64,000 nt of DNA from an uncultured Lachnospiraceae bacterium (GTDB lineage: Bacteria > Bacillota > Clostridia > Lachnospirales > Lachnospiraceae), in contig CAIFEV010000001.1 in the NCBI GenBank assembly GCA_903789615.1, forward strand, positions 1 through 64,000, given 5' to 3'. A program made the translations under genes and the position numbers. This document shows, piece after piece, positions 51,602 through 60,468 of the stretch; the stretch's first letter is position 1; every line of letters starts with the position of its first letter. The notes under the pieces were generated by a model. It saw only the letters and a list, made by a program, of their open reading frames with translations, was not told the DNA's origin and did not search any database.

Positions 51602-53749
51602 ATGGCTATGGCTGAGCAGGAACACAGAGCAGTCCGGATGGGTATCGACGTAGGCGGTACCTACACGAAGTGCGTGGCGATGGACAACCTCACGCACGAG
51701 ATCATCGGCAAGAACGAGGTCAAGACGACACACGATGACAAAGACGGCGTTGCGGCCGGCGTTGTCCAGAGCTTCAAGAACTGCATGAAGGAAAACCACA
51801 TCCGCCCGGAGGACGTCGTGTTCGTAGCTCACTCCACGACACAGGCGACCAACGCATTTATCGAGGGCGATGTGGCTCCGGTCGGCGTAATCGGTGTTGC
51901 GGGCGGCGGCCTCGAGGGGCTTCTTGCCAAGAGACAGCTGGCCCTCAAGGACATCGTCCTGGATCCGAAGACGGATAAGGTCATCAGGATCTACAACGCC
52001 TATATCAAGAAGAAGGAACTGAACGAGGACAAGATCAATCAGTCGGTCGACGAACTCATCAAAGACGGCGCGAAGGTTCTTGTGGCATCCATGGCGTTCG
52101 GTGTTGACTCGATGAAAGAAGAGCAGATGATCCACGACGTTGCGGTCAAGAAAGGCCTGCCGGTGACGATGGCTTCCGATATCACGAAGCTCTACGGTCT
52201 CACCAGACGTACACGCACAGCTGCCATCAACGCCTCCATCCTGCCGAAGATGATTCAGACCGCCAACGCCACGGAGAAGTCCGTGCGTGACGCGGGCGTA
52301 ACCGTTCCGCTTATGATCATGAGAGGTGACGGCGGTGTCATGGAGATCAATGAGATGAGAAAGCGCCCGATCCTGACGGCTCTCTCCGGTCCGGCCGCTT
52401 CCGTAATGGGGTCTCTTATGTATCTTCGTGCGTCCAACGCGATTTACTTCGAGGTTGGCGGTACGACGACCAACATCGGTGTCATCAAGAACGGCCGTCC
52501 GGGAGTTGACTACGCCAGAATCGGCGGCCACGACACGTTCATCAGCTCTCTGGATGTGCGGATTCTGGGCTGCGCCGGCGGTTCCATGGTGCGCATCAAC
52601 GACCACGAGGTTGTCGATGTGGGCCCGCGTTCCGCACATATCGCAGGATGCGAGTACGCCTGCTTCACGCCGGAAGAGGAGATCGTTGATCCGCAGATCG
52701 AGCTCGTGAGCCCGAAGCCGGGCGATCCGGACGATTACGTGGTAATCCGTCTGAAGAGCGGCAAGAAGATCTGCTTCACGAACACGGATGCCGCAAACGT
52801 ACTCGGCCTGGTAGACGAGAAGTATTTCGCCCACGGCAATGCAAATGCCGCCCGCAAGGCGATGCAGCCGGTTGCCGACAAGCTCGGCATCACGGTGGAA
52901 GATCTGGCAACCCAGATCCTCGAGAAGGACTATGAGAAGGTCAGCGAGTGCATCAATTCCCTCGCCGAGAAGTATCAGCTTGATCATGACGCGATGCGTC
53001 TGGTCGGCTGCGGCGGCGGTGCCGCTTCGCTCGTTCCGTACTGCGCAAAGAAGATGAATCTTCAGTACAGCATTCCGGAGAATGCCGAGGTCATCTCCTC
53101 CATCGGCGTTGCGCTCTCTATGGTCCGCGACGTTGTCGAGCGTGTAATCCCGAATCCGACACAGGACGATATCCGCGAACTGAAGAAGGAAGCGACCGAT
53201 GCTGCCATCAGCTCCGGTGCTGCTCCTGACACGGTCGAGGTTCACGTAGAGATCGATGCGCAGACCAGCAAGGTGACTGCGATCGCCACCGGATCCACCG
53301 AGGTCAAGACGACAGACCTTCTGAAGGAGTGCACGGACGAAGAGGCGGAGCAGCTCGCGAAGGAAGACTTCGGTCCGAAGGTGAGCGACATCCAGATGGT
53401 TGCGAAGACCGACAAGTTCTATGTGTTCCAGGGCAGGAGAGACGACAAGAAGCCTGTCCGCATCGTCGACAAGAAAGGCTTTATCAAGGTCCAGGCGTCG
53501 GATGCCATGGTGCAGAAGTGCAAGGTTTCCGAGTATGTCGATGTTGTGAGCAGGATGTGGGAGGAAGGTGCGATCTTCAAGACCGACTCCATCATCCGTC
53601 CGGACTACTTCGTCTGCTTCGGTCCGAGAGTAGCCGACTACAGCGCCGTGGATCTGGAGCAGGTAGAGCTCCTGATGGATCTGGATCTGGGCGACCGCGA
53701 TCCGAACGAGGAAGTTCTGGTTGTCGGCGCGCTCAATGACGTAGGGTAA
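51602..53749 (+). CDS. Hydantoinase A/oxoprolinase-like ASKHA protein (HyuA-like)
   Basis: A 715-residue protein of the HyuA/AcxA type. N-terminal phosphate-1 motif MGIDVGGTYTKCVAMD (~14-29), HSTTQATNAFIEGDVAPVGV, TRRTRTAAINASILP, and the second ATP motif FEVGGTTTNIGVI (~284-296) followed by GCAGGSMVRIN. This family couples ATP hydrolysis to opening or carboxylating ring amides or ketones and normally works with a HyuB-type subunit. None is encoded here, so it may act alone or with the adjacent HExxH protein. C-terminal ~130 residues are acidic and lineage-specific. AAAGGA precedes the ATG. Confidence 0.82.
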   Translation: MAMAEQEHRAVRMGIDVGGTYTKCVAMDNLTHEIIGKNEVKTTHDDKDGVAAGVVQSFKNCMKENHIRPEDVVFVAHSTTQATNAFIEGDVAPVGVIGVAGGGLEGLLAKRQLALKDIVLDPKTDKVIRIYNAYIKKKELNEDKINQSVDELIKDGAKVLVASMAFGVDSMKEEQMIHDVAVKKGLPVTMASDITKLYGLTRRTRTAAINASILPKMIQTANATEKSVRDAGVTVPLMIMRGDGGVMEINEMRKRPILTALSGPAASVMGSLMYLRASNAIYFEVGGTTTNIGVIKNGRPGVDYARIGGHDTFISSLDVRILGCAGGSMVRINDHEVVDVGPRSAHIAGCEYACFTPEEEIVDPQIELVSPKPGDPDDYVVIRLKSGKKICFTNTDAANVLGLVDEKYFAHGNANAARKAMQPVADKLGITVEDLATQILEKDYEKVSECINSLAEKYQLDHDAMRLVGCGGGAASLVPYCAKKMNLQYSIPENAEVISSIGVALSMVRDVVERVIPNPTQDDIRELKKEATDAAISSGAAPDTVEVHVEIDAQTSKVTAIATGSTEVKTTDLLKECTDEEAEQLAKEDFGPKVSDIQMVAKTDKFYVFQGRRDDKKPVRIVDKKGFIKVQASDAMVQKCKVSEYVDVVSRMWEEGAIFKTDSIIRPDYFVCFGPRVADYSAVDLEQVELLMDLDLGDRDPNEEVLVVGALNDVG

Positions 53750-53761
53750 TGGCCTTCTGTG

Positions 53762-54595
53762 ATGACGAAGGAAGATGTAAAACGATATTTAAAGCCGATC
53801 GCGGACGGCCTTTTCGGCAGGCAGCGCAGGCCGACCTATGAGAGACCGCATTTCAAAATCCGGGATCTGAACCAGATGCTGGAAGATCTGGTTCAGATAC
53901 AGCCGGAGGAGTGGTTCCGGTACGCATTTTCCAGAGAGCCGATAAACGGAAAGTTTACGGACGCGCAGAGAATTGACTGGACCAGGAAGGCGATTCTCTG
54001 CGGAAAGGAATACGCCAGGAAAACCGCCGAAAAGTACGGAACACGGAACAGCATCCGGATTGCCGAAAAGATGGGCATGAACATCACGTATCCGGATTTT
54101 CCGGACAAGACAGACCGCGTGATGTTTGCGCAGTATACGGAACCGAACAATATAAAGATATTCATGGATGCGGTCCGCAAAGCGGACAGACTGATGCAGG
54201 ATCCGAAGACGGCGGCAATTCTGACGGAAAAGTTAAATATCCCAAAGACGCTTCTGGCGCATGAGCTGTTTCACAATATCGAGGAAGAGAACAAAGATAC
54301 CATTTTTACGAGGACGGAAAAATTCCGCCTGTGGTCCGTCGGAAAAGTTCACAATGATTCCTCGATCATCGCGCTGAGTGAGATCGCGGCGATGGCGTAT
54401 TCGCAGGAACTCAATCAGCTTCCGTATTCCACGTATGTACTGGATATGTTTCTTGTCTACGGGTACTCACCGGAAGAAGCAAGCGGCCTGTACGAGGAGA
54501 TGATGGAAGACGCCGGAAGAAAGCCGGATGGCGGTGAAGCTGTCCCGGCAGAGACAATGGAAAAGAGAATCAGGCAGGAGAAAGAACAGACGTGA
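53762..54595 (+). CDS. Uncharacterised protein with a HExxH metalloprotease-like motif
   Basis: A 277-residue soluble protein between the HyuA-like gene (13 bases before) and the YiaK-like gene (ATG/GTG overlap of four bases). ATG 53762 or GTG 53759 may start it. The central LLAHELFHNIEEENKD has a perfect HExxH, and SSIIALSEIAAMAYSQELNQ downstream offers a Glu that could be the third zinc ligand. No signal peptide or known family. The tight coupling argues for a role in the same pathway; a protease, a metal hydrolase or a carrier-like partner for the ASKHA protein are all open. Confidence 0.7.
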   Translation: MTKEDVKRYLKPIADGLFGRQRRPTYERPHFKIRDLNQMLEDLVQIQPEEWFRYAFSREPINGKFTDAQRIDWTRKAILCGKEYARKTAEKYGTRNSIRIAEKMGMNITYPDFPDKTDRVMFAQYTEPNNIKIFMDAVRKADRLMQDPKTAAILTEKLNIPKTLLAHELFHNIEEENKDTIFTRTEKFRLWSVGKVHNDSSIIALSEIAAMAYSQELNQLPYSTYVLDMFLVYGYSPEEASGLYEEMMEDAGRKPDGGEAVPAETMEKRIRQEKEQT

Positions 54596-55659
54596 GCACG
54601 AGAATACCATTTGACGAGGTTAAAGCGACCGTTAAAAAAGCACTTCTGAATCTGGGGCTTTGCGAGAAGGACGCGGAGCTCTGTGCGACAATTCACACGC
54701 AGTCGAGTGCTGACGGAGTGGAGAGCCACGGACTGAACAGGATCCCGAGATTTGCCGATTATGTACAGAAGGGCTGGGTCGATATCAAGGCTGAGCCGGA
54801 GCTCGTCGGCAGTAAGGGTGCTGCGGAAAACTATGACGGCCACAGAGGCATCGGTGTTAAAAACGCGGTGATCTGTGCGGACAGGGCGATGGAACTCGCA
54901 AAAGAGCATGGCATCGGACTGGTGGCACTGCGCAATTCCACTCACTGGATGCGCGGCGGTGCATATGCCTGGAGAATGGCTGAGAAAGGATTCCTCGGAC
55001 TCAGCTGGATCAACACGGAGAGCTGCATGCCGATGTGGGGATCAGATGAACCGGGTGTCGGCAACAACCCGTTCTGCGTGGCCATTCCGAGAGAAAAAGG
55101 ACCGATCGTTGTGGATATGGCAATGAGCCAGTATGCTTATGGAAAGCTGGGCGTTTACCGCCTTGCCGGAAAGCAGCTTCCGTATCCGGGCGGCTTTGAT
55201 GAGAACGGAAATCTGACGTCCGATCCGGGCGCCATCGAGAAGACTGGCCGGATTCTTCCGACCGGATACTGGAAGGGGACGAGCCTTGCCATCGCACTGG
55301 ATCTTGCGGCTGCCATGATCGCCAACGGCTTCTGCGGGACGGATATGGACATCCGGGCGAAGGGAAGCTGCTCGGGATGCTGTCAGATCTTCATCGCCAT
55401 CGATCCGTATATGTTCGGCGGAAAGGAAGAACTGCAGGCGATGCTTGACAAGCGGGTTGCGGCGGCTGACGCGACGCATCCGATCGATCCGAAGCATCCG
55501 GTTCGCTGTCCGGGTGAGAGCACAGTTGCCCGCAGAGAGAAGTCCATGAAGGACGGTGTGAATGTCGATGAGAATGTCTGGGCACAGATTTGCAATCTCG
55601 CTGCCGGCAGGATGGATGTGGAAGACATCTCCGGCGTTGTGATCCAGAAGAAAAACTGA
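54592..55659 (+). CDS. Malate/L-lactate dehydrogenase-family oxidoreductase (YiaK/DlgD-like)
   Basis: A 355-residue NAD(P)-dependent enzyme of the LDH2/MDH2 family. The sequence RNSTHWMRGGAYAWRMAEKG with the catalytic His, GNNPFCVAIPREKGPIVVDM and GYWKGTSLAIALDLAAAMI resemble 2,3-diketo-L-gulonate reductase (YiaK) more than ureidoglycolate dehydrogenase. GTG 54592 overlaps the preceding stop. The following YiaL-family gene repeats the yiaK-yiaL pairing seen in enterobacterial ascorbate/diketogulonate operons. The exact 2-oxo acid is not fixed by sequence. Confidence 0.85.
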   Translation: MSTRIPFDEVKATVKKALLNLGLCEKDAELCATIHTQSSADGVESHGLNRIPRFADYVQKGWVDIKAEPELVGSKGAAENYDGHRGIGVKNAVICADRAMELAKEHGIGLVALRNSTHWMRGGAYAWRMAEKGFLGLSWINTESCMPMWGSDEPGVGNNPFCVAIPREKGPIVVDMAMSQYAYGKLGVYRLAGKQLPYPGGFDENGNLTSDPGAIEKTGRILPTGYWKGTSLAIALDLAAAMIANGFCGTDMDIRAKGSCSGCCQIFIAIDPYMFGGKEELQAMLDKRVAAADATHPIDPKHPVRCPGESTVARREKSMKDGVNVDENVWAQICNLAAGRMDVEDISGVVIQKKN

Positions 55660-55681
55660 TGAGAGGGGAGGCTCAGGTTAT

Positions 55682-56137
55682 ATGTTCTTTTCCAATATTT
55701 CAATCGCAGAAAAGTACAATTATCTTGACGAAAAATTCAAAGCGGCGTACAAATGGCTCGGGGAGACCGATATAAAGGCACTTCCGGAAGGCTCTTACCC
55801 GATCCTTGGCGACAAGGTTATTGCCAATGTGCAGGAGTACTCGACAGACGCGAAGGAAAATCATCTTTTTGAGAACCACAGGAAATACTTCGACATCCAG
55901 TACATGGTGAGCGGAGAAGAGATGTTCGGCGTGTGCAAGGCGGATGGCCTGAAGCTCAAAGAGAGTCACGAGGAAAATGACCTGTACTTCTACGAGGAGC
56001 CGGAAGCCAGCGGTGAGGTATATCTTCAGGAAGGCGACATGATCGTCGTCGCTCCGGAGGATGCCCATAAGCCCAGATGTGCGGCGGGACACCCGATGGC
56101 CGTCAAGAAAGTGGTAGTCAAGGTAGCTGTCGACTGA
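55682..56137 (+). CDS. YhcH/YjgK/YiaL-family protein
   Basis: A 151-residue cupin-like protein: MFFSNISIAEKYNYLDEKFK, ENHRKYFDIQYMVSGEEMFG and MIVVAPEDAHKPRCA carry the family's metal-type residues (His, Glu, His). It follows the YiaK-like gene by 22 bases with AGGGGAGG upstream. In related operons YiaL-type proteins probably act on a sugar-acid, for example as anomerase or lactone handler. Distinct from the copy at 47640. Confidence 0.87.
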   Translation: MFFSNISIAEKYNYLDEKFKAAYKWLGETDIKALPEGSYPILGDKVIANVQEYSTDAKENHLFENHRKYFDIQYMVSGEEMFGVCKADGLKLKESHEENDLYFYEEPEASGEVYLQEGDMIVVAPEDAHKPRCAAGHPMAVKKVVVKVAVD

Positions 56138-56198
56138 ACGCCAAGGCGTACAGCCGATTCATTAGTAAGGTTCTGATACTTCAGGGAGGAAGTACAAT

Positions 56199-56891
56199 AT
56201 GCAGACAGTTTATGATTTCGGAAACGGCATGAGGCTCATCGACCTTTCCAAGCTGGTTGATCCGGCAACCGAGACAAGAAGATGCAAGCTGTATCGTTTC
56301 AATACCGGCGGCCCGATTCCGGACTTCCATACTAATGTGGACATCATGACCCATCTCGGAACCCATGCCGAGTGCCCGTATCATCACAATGATGACTGGC
56401 CGGATGTAACCGGAGTTCCGCTCACAACCTTCATGGGCCGTGCCGTATATGTGAACTTCCACGACACCGTAAAGCAAAACGGCCACATCACGGCGGCGGA
56501 TCTTGACCGCGAGGCTAAAAAGGTTAAGGAAGGCGATATCGTCATCATTGATTCTGACTACAAGCTGAATCCGTTCACACCGGACACCAACACCGAGAAG
56601 GATCACAGACTCTGTGTGAACGCAGAGACTGCCGAGTGGTTCAAGAACAAGAAGGTCAAGGCCGTGGGCTTCGGCGACGGCGTTTCCATCGAGAACTGCA
56701 ATGAAGACGTAAAGCCGTTCCACGATATTCTTCTTGCCGAGAACATCATCTTCATCGAAGTGCTGAAGAACCTCGAGGAGCTGAAGCAGGATGTATTCTT
56801 CATGTCCTTTGCTCCGCTGCCGATCAAGGGTCTGGATTCCAGCCCGGTTCACGCATATGCGATCGAAGGAATCAAGGAATTCTCTGAATAA
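56199..56891 (+). CDS. Cyclase-family metal-dependent hydrolase (kynurenine formamidase-like fold)
   Basis: A 230-residue enzyme. MTHLGTHAECPYHH is the family motif HxGTHxDxPxH, with Glu in place of Asp; RLIDLSKLVDPATE at the start and GVSIENC in the middle also fit. Members include kynurenine formamidase, isatin hydrolase and lactone/amide hydrolases of small ring compounds. Beside a HyuA-like protein, an amide- or lactone-opening role is attractive. AGGGAGGA precedes the ATG. A stem-loop follows the gene. Confidence 0.85.
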   Translation: MQTVYDFGNGMRLIDLSKLVDPATETRRCKLYRFNTGGPIPDFHTNVDIMTHLGTHAECPYHHNDDWPDVTGVPLTTFMGRAVYVNFHDTVKQNGHITAADLDREAKKVKEGDIVIIDSDYKLNPFTPDTNTEKDHRLCVNAETAEWFKNKKVKAVGFGDGVSIENCNEDVKPFHDILLAENIIFIEVLKNLEELKQDVFFMSFAPLPIKGLDSSPVHAYAIEGIKEFSE

Positions 56892-56904
56892 AGAATCCTG
56901 TGTG

Positions 56905-56934
56905 TTCCCGGAAGCTGACGCTTCCGGGAATTTC
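56905..56934 (+). terminator. Intra-operon stem-loop with short T-run
   Basis: TTCCCGGAAG (56905-56914) pairs with CTTCCGGGAA (56921-56930), then TTTCTT. Probably a partial terminator between the cyclase and the ketopantoate-reductase-like gene. Confidence 0.6.
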
Positions 56935-56967
56935 TTGCGCGCCAGAAGATAAAGAAAGGAAACTGAA

Positions 56968-57885
56968 ATGAAAATCGCGGTAATCGGCGCAGGAGCGATG
57001 GGCTCCATCTACGGCGGCCATCTTTCTCTGCACAATGACGTATACCTGATCGACACCAATCCGAAGGTCGTTGAAACCGTCAACGAAAAGGGACTGAAAC
57101 TCCAGGAGAACGGTACGGACAATCTCTATCACCCGAAGGCCCTGACGTCGTCGGAGGGGATCGACAGTGTGGATCTGATCATTCTCTTTGTCAAGGCTCT
57201 GTATTCAAGAGCGGCTCTCTCGGGCAATAAGAATCTCATCGGCAAAAACACCTTTGTCCTGACGCTCCAGAACGGATCCGGCCATGAAGACATTCTCTCG
57301 GAATTTGTCCCGGAGGATCACATTATCATCGGTACGACCGAGGACAACGGGGCGGTCCTGGACTACGGCTACATCCGCCACGGCGGTGTGGGCAACACCA
57401 ACGTCGGCATGCTGGTGGAAGATAAGGAAGGTTTTCTTCCGAAGCTGAAGGAATCGTTTGACAGCTGCGGGTTCAACACGCACATTCAGCCGAAGATCCA
57501 GCAGCTGATCTGGGACAAGCTTTTCACCAATGTGTCGCTCAGCGCTGTTACAGCCATTCTGCAGTGCAATATGGGCTATATCGCGGCGGATGAATATGCC
57601 TGGAAGCTCACGAGAGCACTCCTTCACGAGGCGGTAGAGGTGGCACACGCGCTTGGCCTCACGGCAGATGAGGAAGAACTCGCAGACAAGATCCACAAGA
57701 CCTCGGAGATGTCCCCGAACGGCGTGACATCCATCTGCGCGGATATCCGGGCCGGAAGAAAGACAGAGGTCGACACGATAAGCGGCTCTGTTGTCAGGGC
57801 GGCCAAAAAGGCAGGTGTGGCGGTTCCGGTTTCGGAATTTGCCGTGAATACGATTCACGCGCTCGAGGGAAGACCGAAGGACTGA
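56968..57885 (+). CDS. Ketopantoate reductase-family protein (PanE/ApbA type)
   Basis: A 305-residue NADPH-dependent reductase: Rossmann motif IAVIGAGAMGSIYGG (~3-17), TLQNGSGHEDIL, the catalytic Lys in QLIWDKLFTNVSLSAV, and GVTSICADIRAGRKTEVDTI. The family reduces ketopantoate but many paralogues reduce other 2-oxo acids; location in a catabolic operon without other pantothenate genes favours the latter. AAAGGAAA precedes the ATG. Confidence 0.85.
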   Translation: MKIAVIGAGAMGSIYGGHLSLHNDVYLIDTNPKVVETVNEKGLKLQENGTDNLYHPKALTSSEGIDSVDLIILFVKALYSRAALSGNKNLIGKNTFVLTLQNGSGHEDILSEFVPEDHIIIGTTEDNGAVLDYGYIRHGGVGNTNVGMLVEDKEGFLPKLKESFDSCGFNTHIQPKIQQLIWDKLFTNVSLSAVTAILQCNMGYIAADEYAWKLTRALLHEAVEVAHALGLTADEEELADKIHKTSEMSPNGVTSICADIRAGRKTEVDTISGSVVRAAKKAGVAVPVSEFAVNTIHALEGRPKD

Positions 57886-57937
57886 GGCTGTCAGAAGGCT
57901 GAGGTTTTCAGCGGATTGACTGGAAATGGAGATTACC

Positions 57938-59005
57938 GTGGAAAAGATCAAAGCAGTACAGATTATAAAACCGGGCGAACTGAAGATCATCGAGATGGAT
58001 ATGCCTCACATCGACGAGACCAACAATGTCCTCGTTAAGATCAAGGCTTCGGGCCTGTGCGGATCGGATGCCGGCATCTATCACGGGACGAACGCGGCGG
58101 CGACGTACCCGCGCGTTATCGGTCATGAGATCGTTGGTGAGGTTGTGGAGACCGGACCATCGGCAAAGAAAGTAAAGGTCGGCGACAGAGTCATCATCGA
58201 TCAGGTGACGGCCTGCGGCCACTGCTATGCCTGCCGGCACGGGCGCCCGAATGTATGCCAGCACCTGCAGGTGCGCGGCGTGCACATCGACGGCGGATAC
58301 AGGGAGTACATGGCGGTTCCGGACAAGGACTGCTATATTCTGCCGGATTTCCTGCGCTATGAGGACGCCGTGCTCATCGAGCCGACGACCATCGCGTGCC
58401 AGGCCTGCAGCCGCGCGCAGCTGGCGGAGGACGACGAAGTGCTCATCAACGGACAGGGCGCGCTCGGCACGAGAATGCTCTCGATCGTAAAGCTGTATCA
58501 CCCGAAGAAGATTATCGTATCCGATATCTTTGACGAGAAGCTGGAAGAGGCGCTGAAGAACGGCGCGGATGTCGCCATCAACCCGAAGAAGGAAAACTTC
58601 TTCGAGAAGCTGAAGGACGTGACGACGGACGGGTATGGCCCGACGGTTTCCATCGACTGCGCCTGCACGAAGGATTCTCTCGGAACCCTGATTCAGGGCA
58701 GCGGCAATGCCGGACGCATCATCACGATGGGATTCACGACGACACCGACCGAAGTGACCAACTTTGGCATCACGGCAAAGGAACTGGACATCCGCGGATC
58801 CAGACTTCAGAACCGCAAGTTCCAGGAGGTCATCGACCTCGTCAACGAAGGCAAGGTGGATCTGGACCACAAGATTTCGCACGTGTGTGATTTCCGCGAG
58901 GCGCAGAGCGGCTTTGACTTCAACGACACGCACGATCCGTCGATCCGCAAGATTGTGTTCACGATGGAAGGCGAGCCGTACAAGATCCGGAAGGACGAAG
59001 CATAA
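57938..59005 (+). CDS. Zinc-binding alcohol dehydrogenase (sorbitol/idonate-type MDR)
   Basis: A ~355-residue medium-chain dehydrogenase. Catalytic zinc residues lie in SGLCGSDAGIYHG and IGHEIVGEV; structural zinc Cys residues in ACGHCYACRHGRPNVC. The coenzyme motif INGQGALGTRMLSI is an unusual version of GxGxxG, with Gly-Gln-Gly-Ala-Leu-Gly. GTG 57938 has GGAGA at a good distance; ATG 57926 is the alternative, four residues longer. Closest in style to L-idonate/L-gulonate-type dehydrogenases. It is the last gene of the catabolic run. Confidence 0.88.
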   Translation: MEKIKAVQIIKPGELKIIEMDMPHIDETNNVLVKIKASGLCGSDAGIYHGTNAAATYPRVIGHEIVGEVVETGPSAKKVKVGDRVIIDQVTACGHCYACRHGRPNVCQHLQVRGVHIDGGYREYMAVPDKDCYILPDFLRYEDAVLIEPTTIACQACSRAQLAEDDEVLINGQGALGTRMLSIVKLYHPKKIIVSDIFDEKLEEALKNGADVAINPKKENFFEKLKDVTTDGYGPTVSIDCACTKDSLGTLIQGSGNAGRIITMGFTTTPTEVTNFGITAKELDIRGSRLQNRKFQEVIDLVNEGKVDLDHKISHVCDFREAQSGFDFNDTHDPSIRKIVFTMEGEPYKIRKDEA

Positions 59006-59030
59006 CGCGCCTGTAAAAAGAAATGGAAAC

Positions 59031-59074
59031 CCCGGAATGGCAGCGGATGAAAGGCGGCATTCCGGAGTTTTTTG
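59031..59074 (+). terminator. Rho-independent terminator of the catabolic operon
   Basis: CCCGGAATG (59031-59039) pairs with CATTCCGGAG (59058-59067), followed by TTTTTTG. From here to 59297 I see no gene. Confidence 0.8.
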
Positions 59075-59297
59075 TTTCCCATTATTTCGGATTTGTATAC
59101 TTCAGGTCCGGCTGTTCGCATGACGGCATCATCTGTATCCGGGAGACGGACGTTTCGGAAAACGGATGGAAAATAAAGTGTACAGGCGGGTTTCCGGCTG
59201 CTATGGACTTCTGTTTCCGGAAGCCGGCGTGTCATGCTGTTTCCCGGAATTTTGCAACATTTTGCAATATATAGAATATAACAAAAGAGTTATCGGG

Positions 59298-59326
59298 TTG
59301 ACGGGATTGTAAATAGCCGGTAAAAT
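59298..59326 (+). promoter_or_regulatory. Promoter of the leader of the Opp-type operon
   Basis: TTGACG (59298-59303), 17 bases, TAAAAT (59321-59326). Confidence 0.65.
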
Positions 59327-59401
59327 CGTAAACGTTGTGTAAAGCAAAGCAACGCAGTTTGGCGTTATCGGTATAGACTGACAGGGTGATGGACATTTTA
59401 T

Positions 59402-59434
59402 GCAATGGTGATCTGATCGCCATTGCACTTTTTA
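59402..59434 (+). terminator. Leader terminator upstream of the Opp-type operon
   Basis: GCAATGGTGA and TCGCCATTGC form a stem (59402-59426), followed by ACTTTTT. It lies ~70 bases after the predicted start site and ~110 bases before the first gene, so the ~100-base transcript is either an attenuated leader or a small RNA. Upstream, CGTTG/CAACG and AACGC/GCGTT are overlapping, mutually exclusive pairings. Confidence 0.7.
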
Positions 59435-59541
59435 ATTGTACTGCTTTAATATGGTACATTGATGAAATGCCGGTTCACTCCTAAAAAGGCGGCCGCACAC
59501 CGGTGACGGCTTACATTATCTCAGGCGGGGGTAACAAACAA

Positions 59542-60453
59542 GTGGCAAAGTACATAATCAAACGAATTCTGCTTGCGCTGGTCACGATGTTCCTGATCTG
59601 CTTCATAACCTTCTTTGCGATGAACGCCATTCCGGGCGGTCCATTTAACGGTGAGAAAGCAAAATCGGAAGCGGTTCTGCAGGTCCTGAACGAGCGCTAC
59701 GGTCTTGACCAGCCGGTCGGTGTGCAGTTCGTAAACTACATGAAGAGAATCCTGCACGGGGATTTCGGCGTATCACTCAAAAACGGGCGTGATATCTCCA
59801 GTATCATCAGCACCCGGTTTGCGGTTTCCGCAAAGCTCGGTCTTATGGCGATTCTGCTGGCGCTGGTGTTCGGGATTGTTCTCGGGGCGATCGCAGCCCT
59901 GAAGCGGAACAAGTGGCAGGATCATGTGATCATCTTTTTCGTGACGCTGTTCACGGCGATGCCGTCATTTGTCATGGCGTCGTTTCTGCTTCTGATTTTC
60001 TGTATTCAGCTTAAGATCGTTCCGGTCTGGAGTACGGAAAATCCGAACTATATCCTGCCGGTCATTGCGCTCTCTCTTTCTCCGATGGCCAATATCACGC
60101 GTCTTACCAAGACGTCCATGCTGGATGCTCTCGGGCAGGACTATGTCCGGACGGCCAAGGCCAAGGGTGTTCACCCGCTGAAGGTGATTTTTGTCCATAC
60201 GCTGCGCAATGCCCTGATTCCGGTCATCACCTATGTCGGGCCGCTGACGGCGTCGATTCTGACCGGCTCCCTGGTTGTTGAGAGTATCTTCACGATCGGA
60301 GGACTGGGGTCCGCCTTTGTGGATTCCATCACCAACCGCGACTATACCATGATCATGGGCGTCACGATTTTCCTGGCTACCATCATGGTGCTTGTGAACC
60401 TGATCAGCGACCTGGTTTACAAGCTTGTTGACCCGCGTATCAAGTTAGACTGA
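59542..60453 (+). CDS. ABC transporter permease, OppB/DppB type
   Basis: A 303-residue permease starting MAKYIIKRILLALVTMFLIC; six helices, and the BPD_transp_1 EAA loop in DYVRTAKAKGVHPLKVIFVH. GTG 59542 fits the usual OppB start; the longer frame from 59503 adds a non-homologous tail. LDQPVGVQFVNYMKRILHGDFGVS is the OppB-specific periplasmic segment. It forms the channel with the next gene for peptide or other oligomer import. Confidence 0.92.
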   Translation: MAKYIIKRILLALVTMFLICFITFFAMNAIPGGPFNGEKAKSEAVLQVLNERYGLDQPVGVQFVNYMKRILHGDFGVSLKNGRDISSIISTRFAVSAKLGLMAILLALVFGIVLGAIAALKRNKWQDHVIIFFVTLFTAMPSFVMASFLLLIFCIQLKIVPVWSTENPNYILPVIALSLSPMANITRLTKTSMLDALGQDYVRTAKAKGVHPLKVIFVHTLRNALIPVITYVGPLTASILTGSLVVESIFTIGGLGSAFVDSITNRDYTMIMGVTIFLATIMVLVNLISDLVYKLVDPRIKLD

Positions 60454-60468
60454 CAAGGAGACCGACTT

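Noticed and set aside
50273-53245. 990-codon minus-strand open frame
   Set aside because: It lies antisense to the carrier and HyuA-like genes, is His/Arg/Asp-rich, and has no ribosome site or family; a GC-rich codon-bias shadow.
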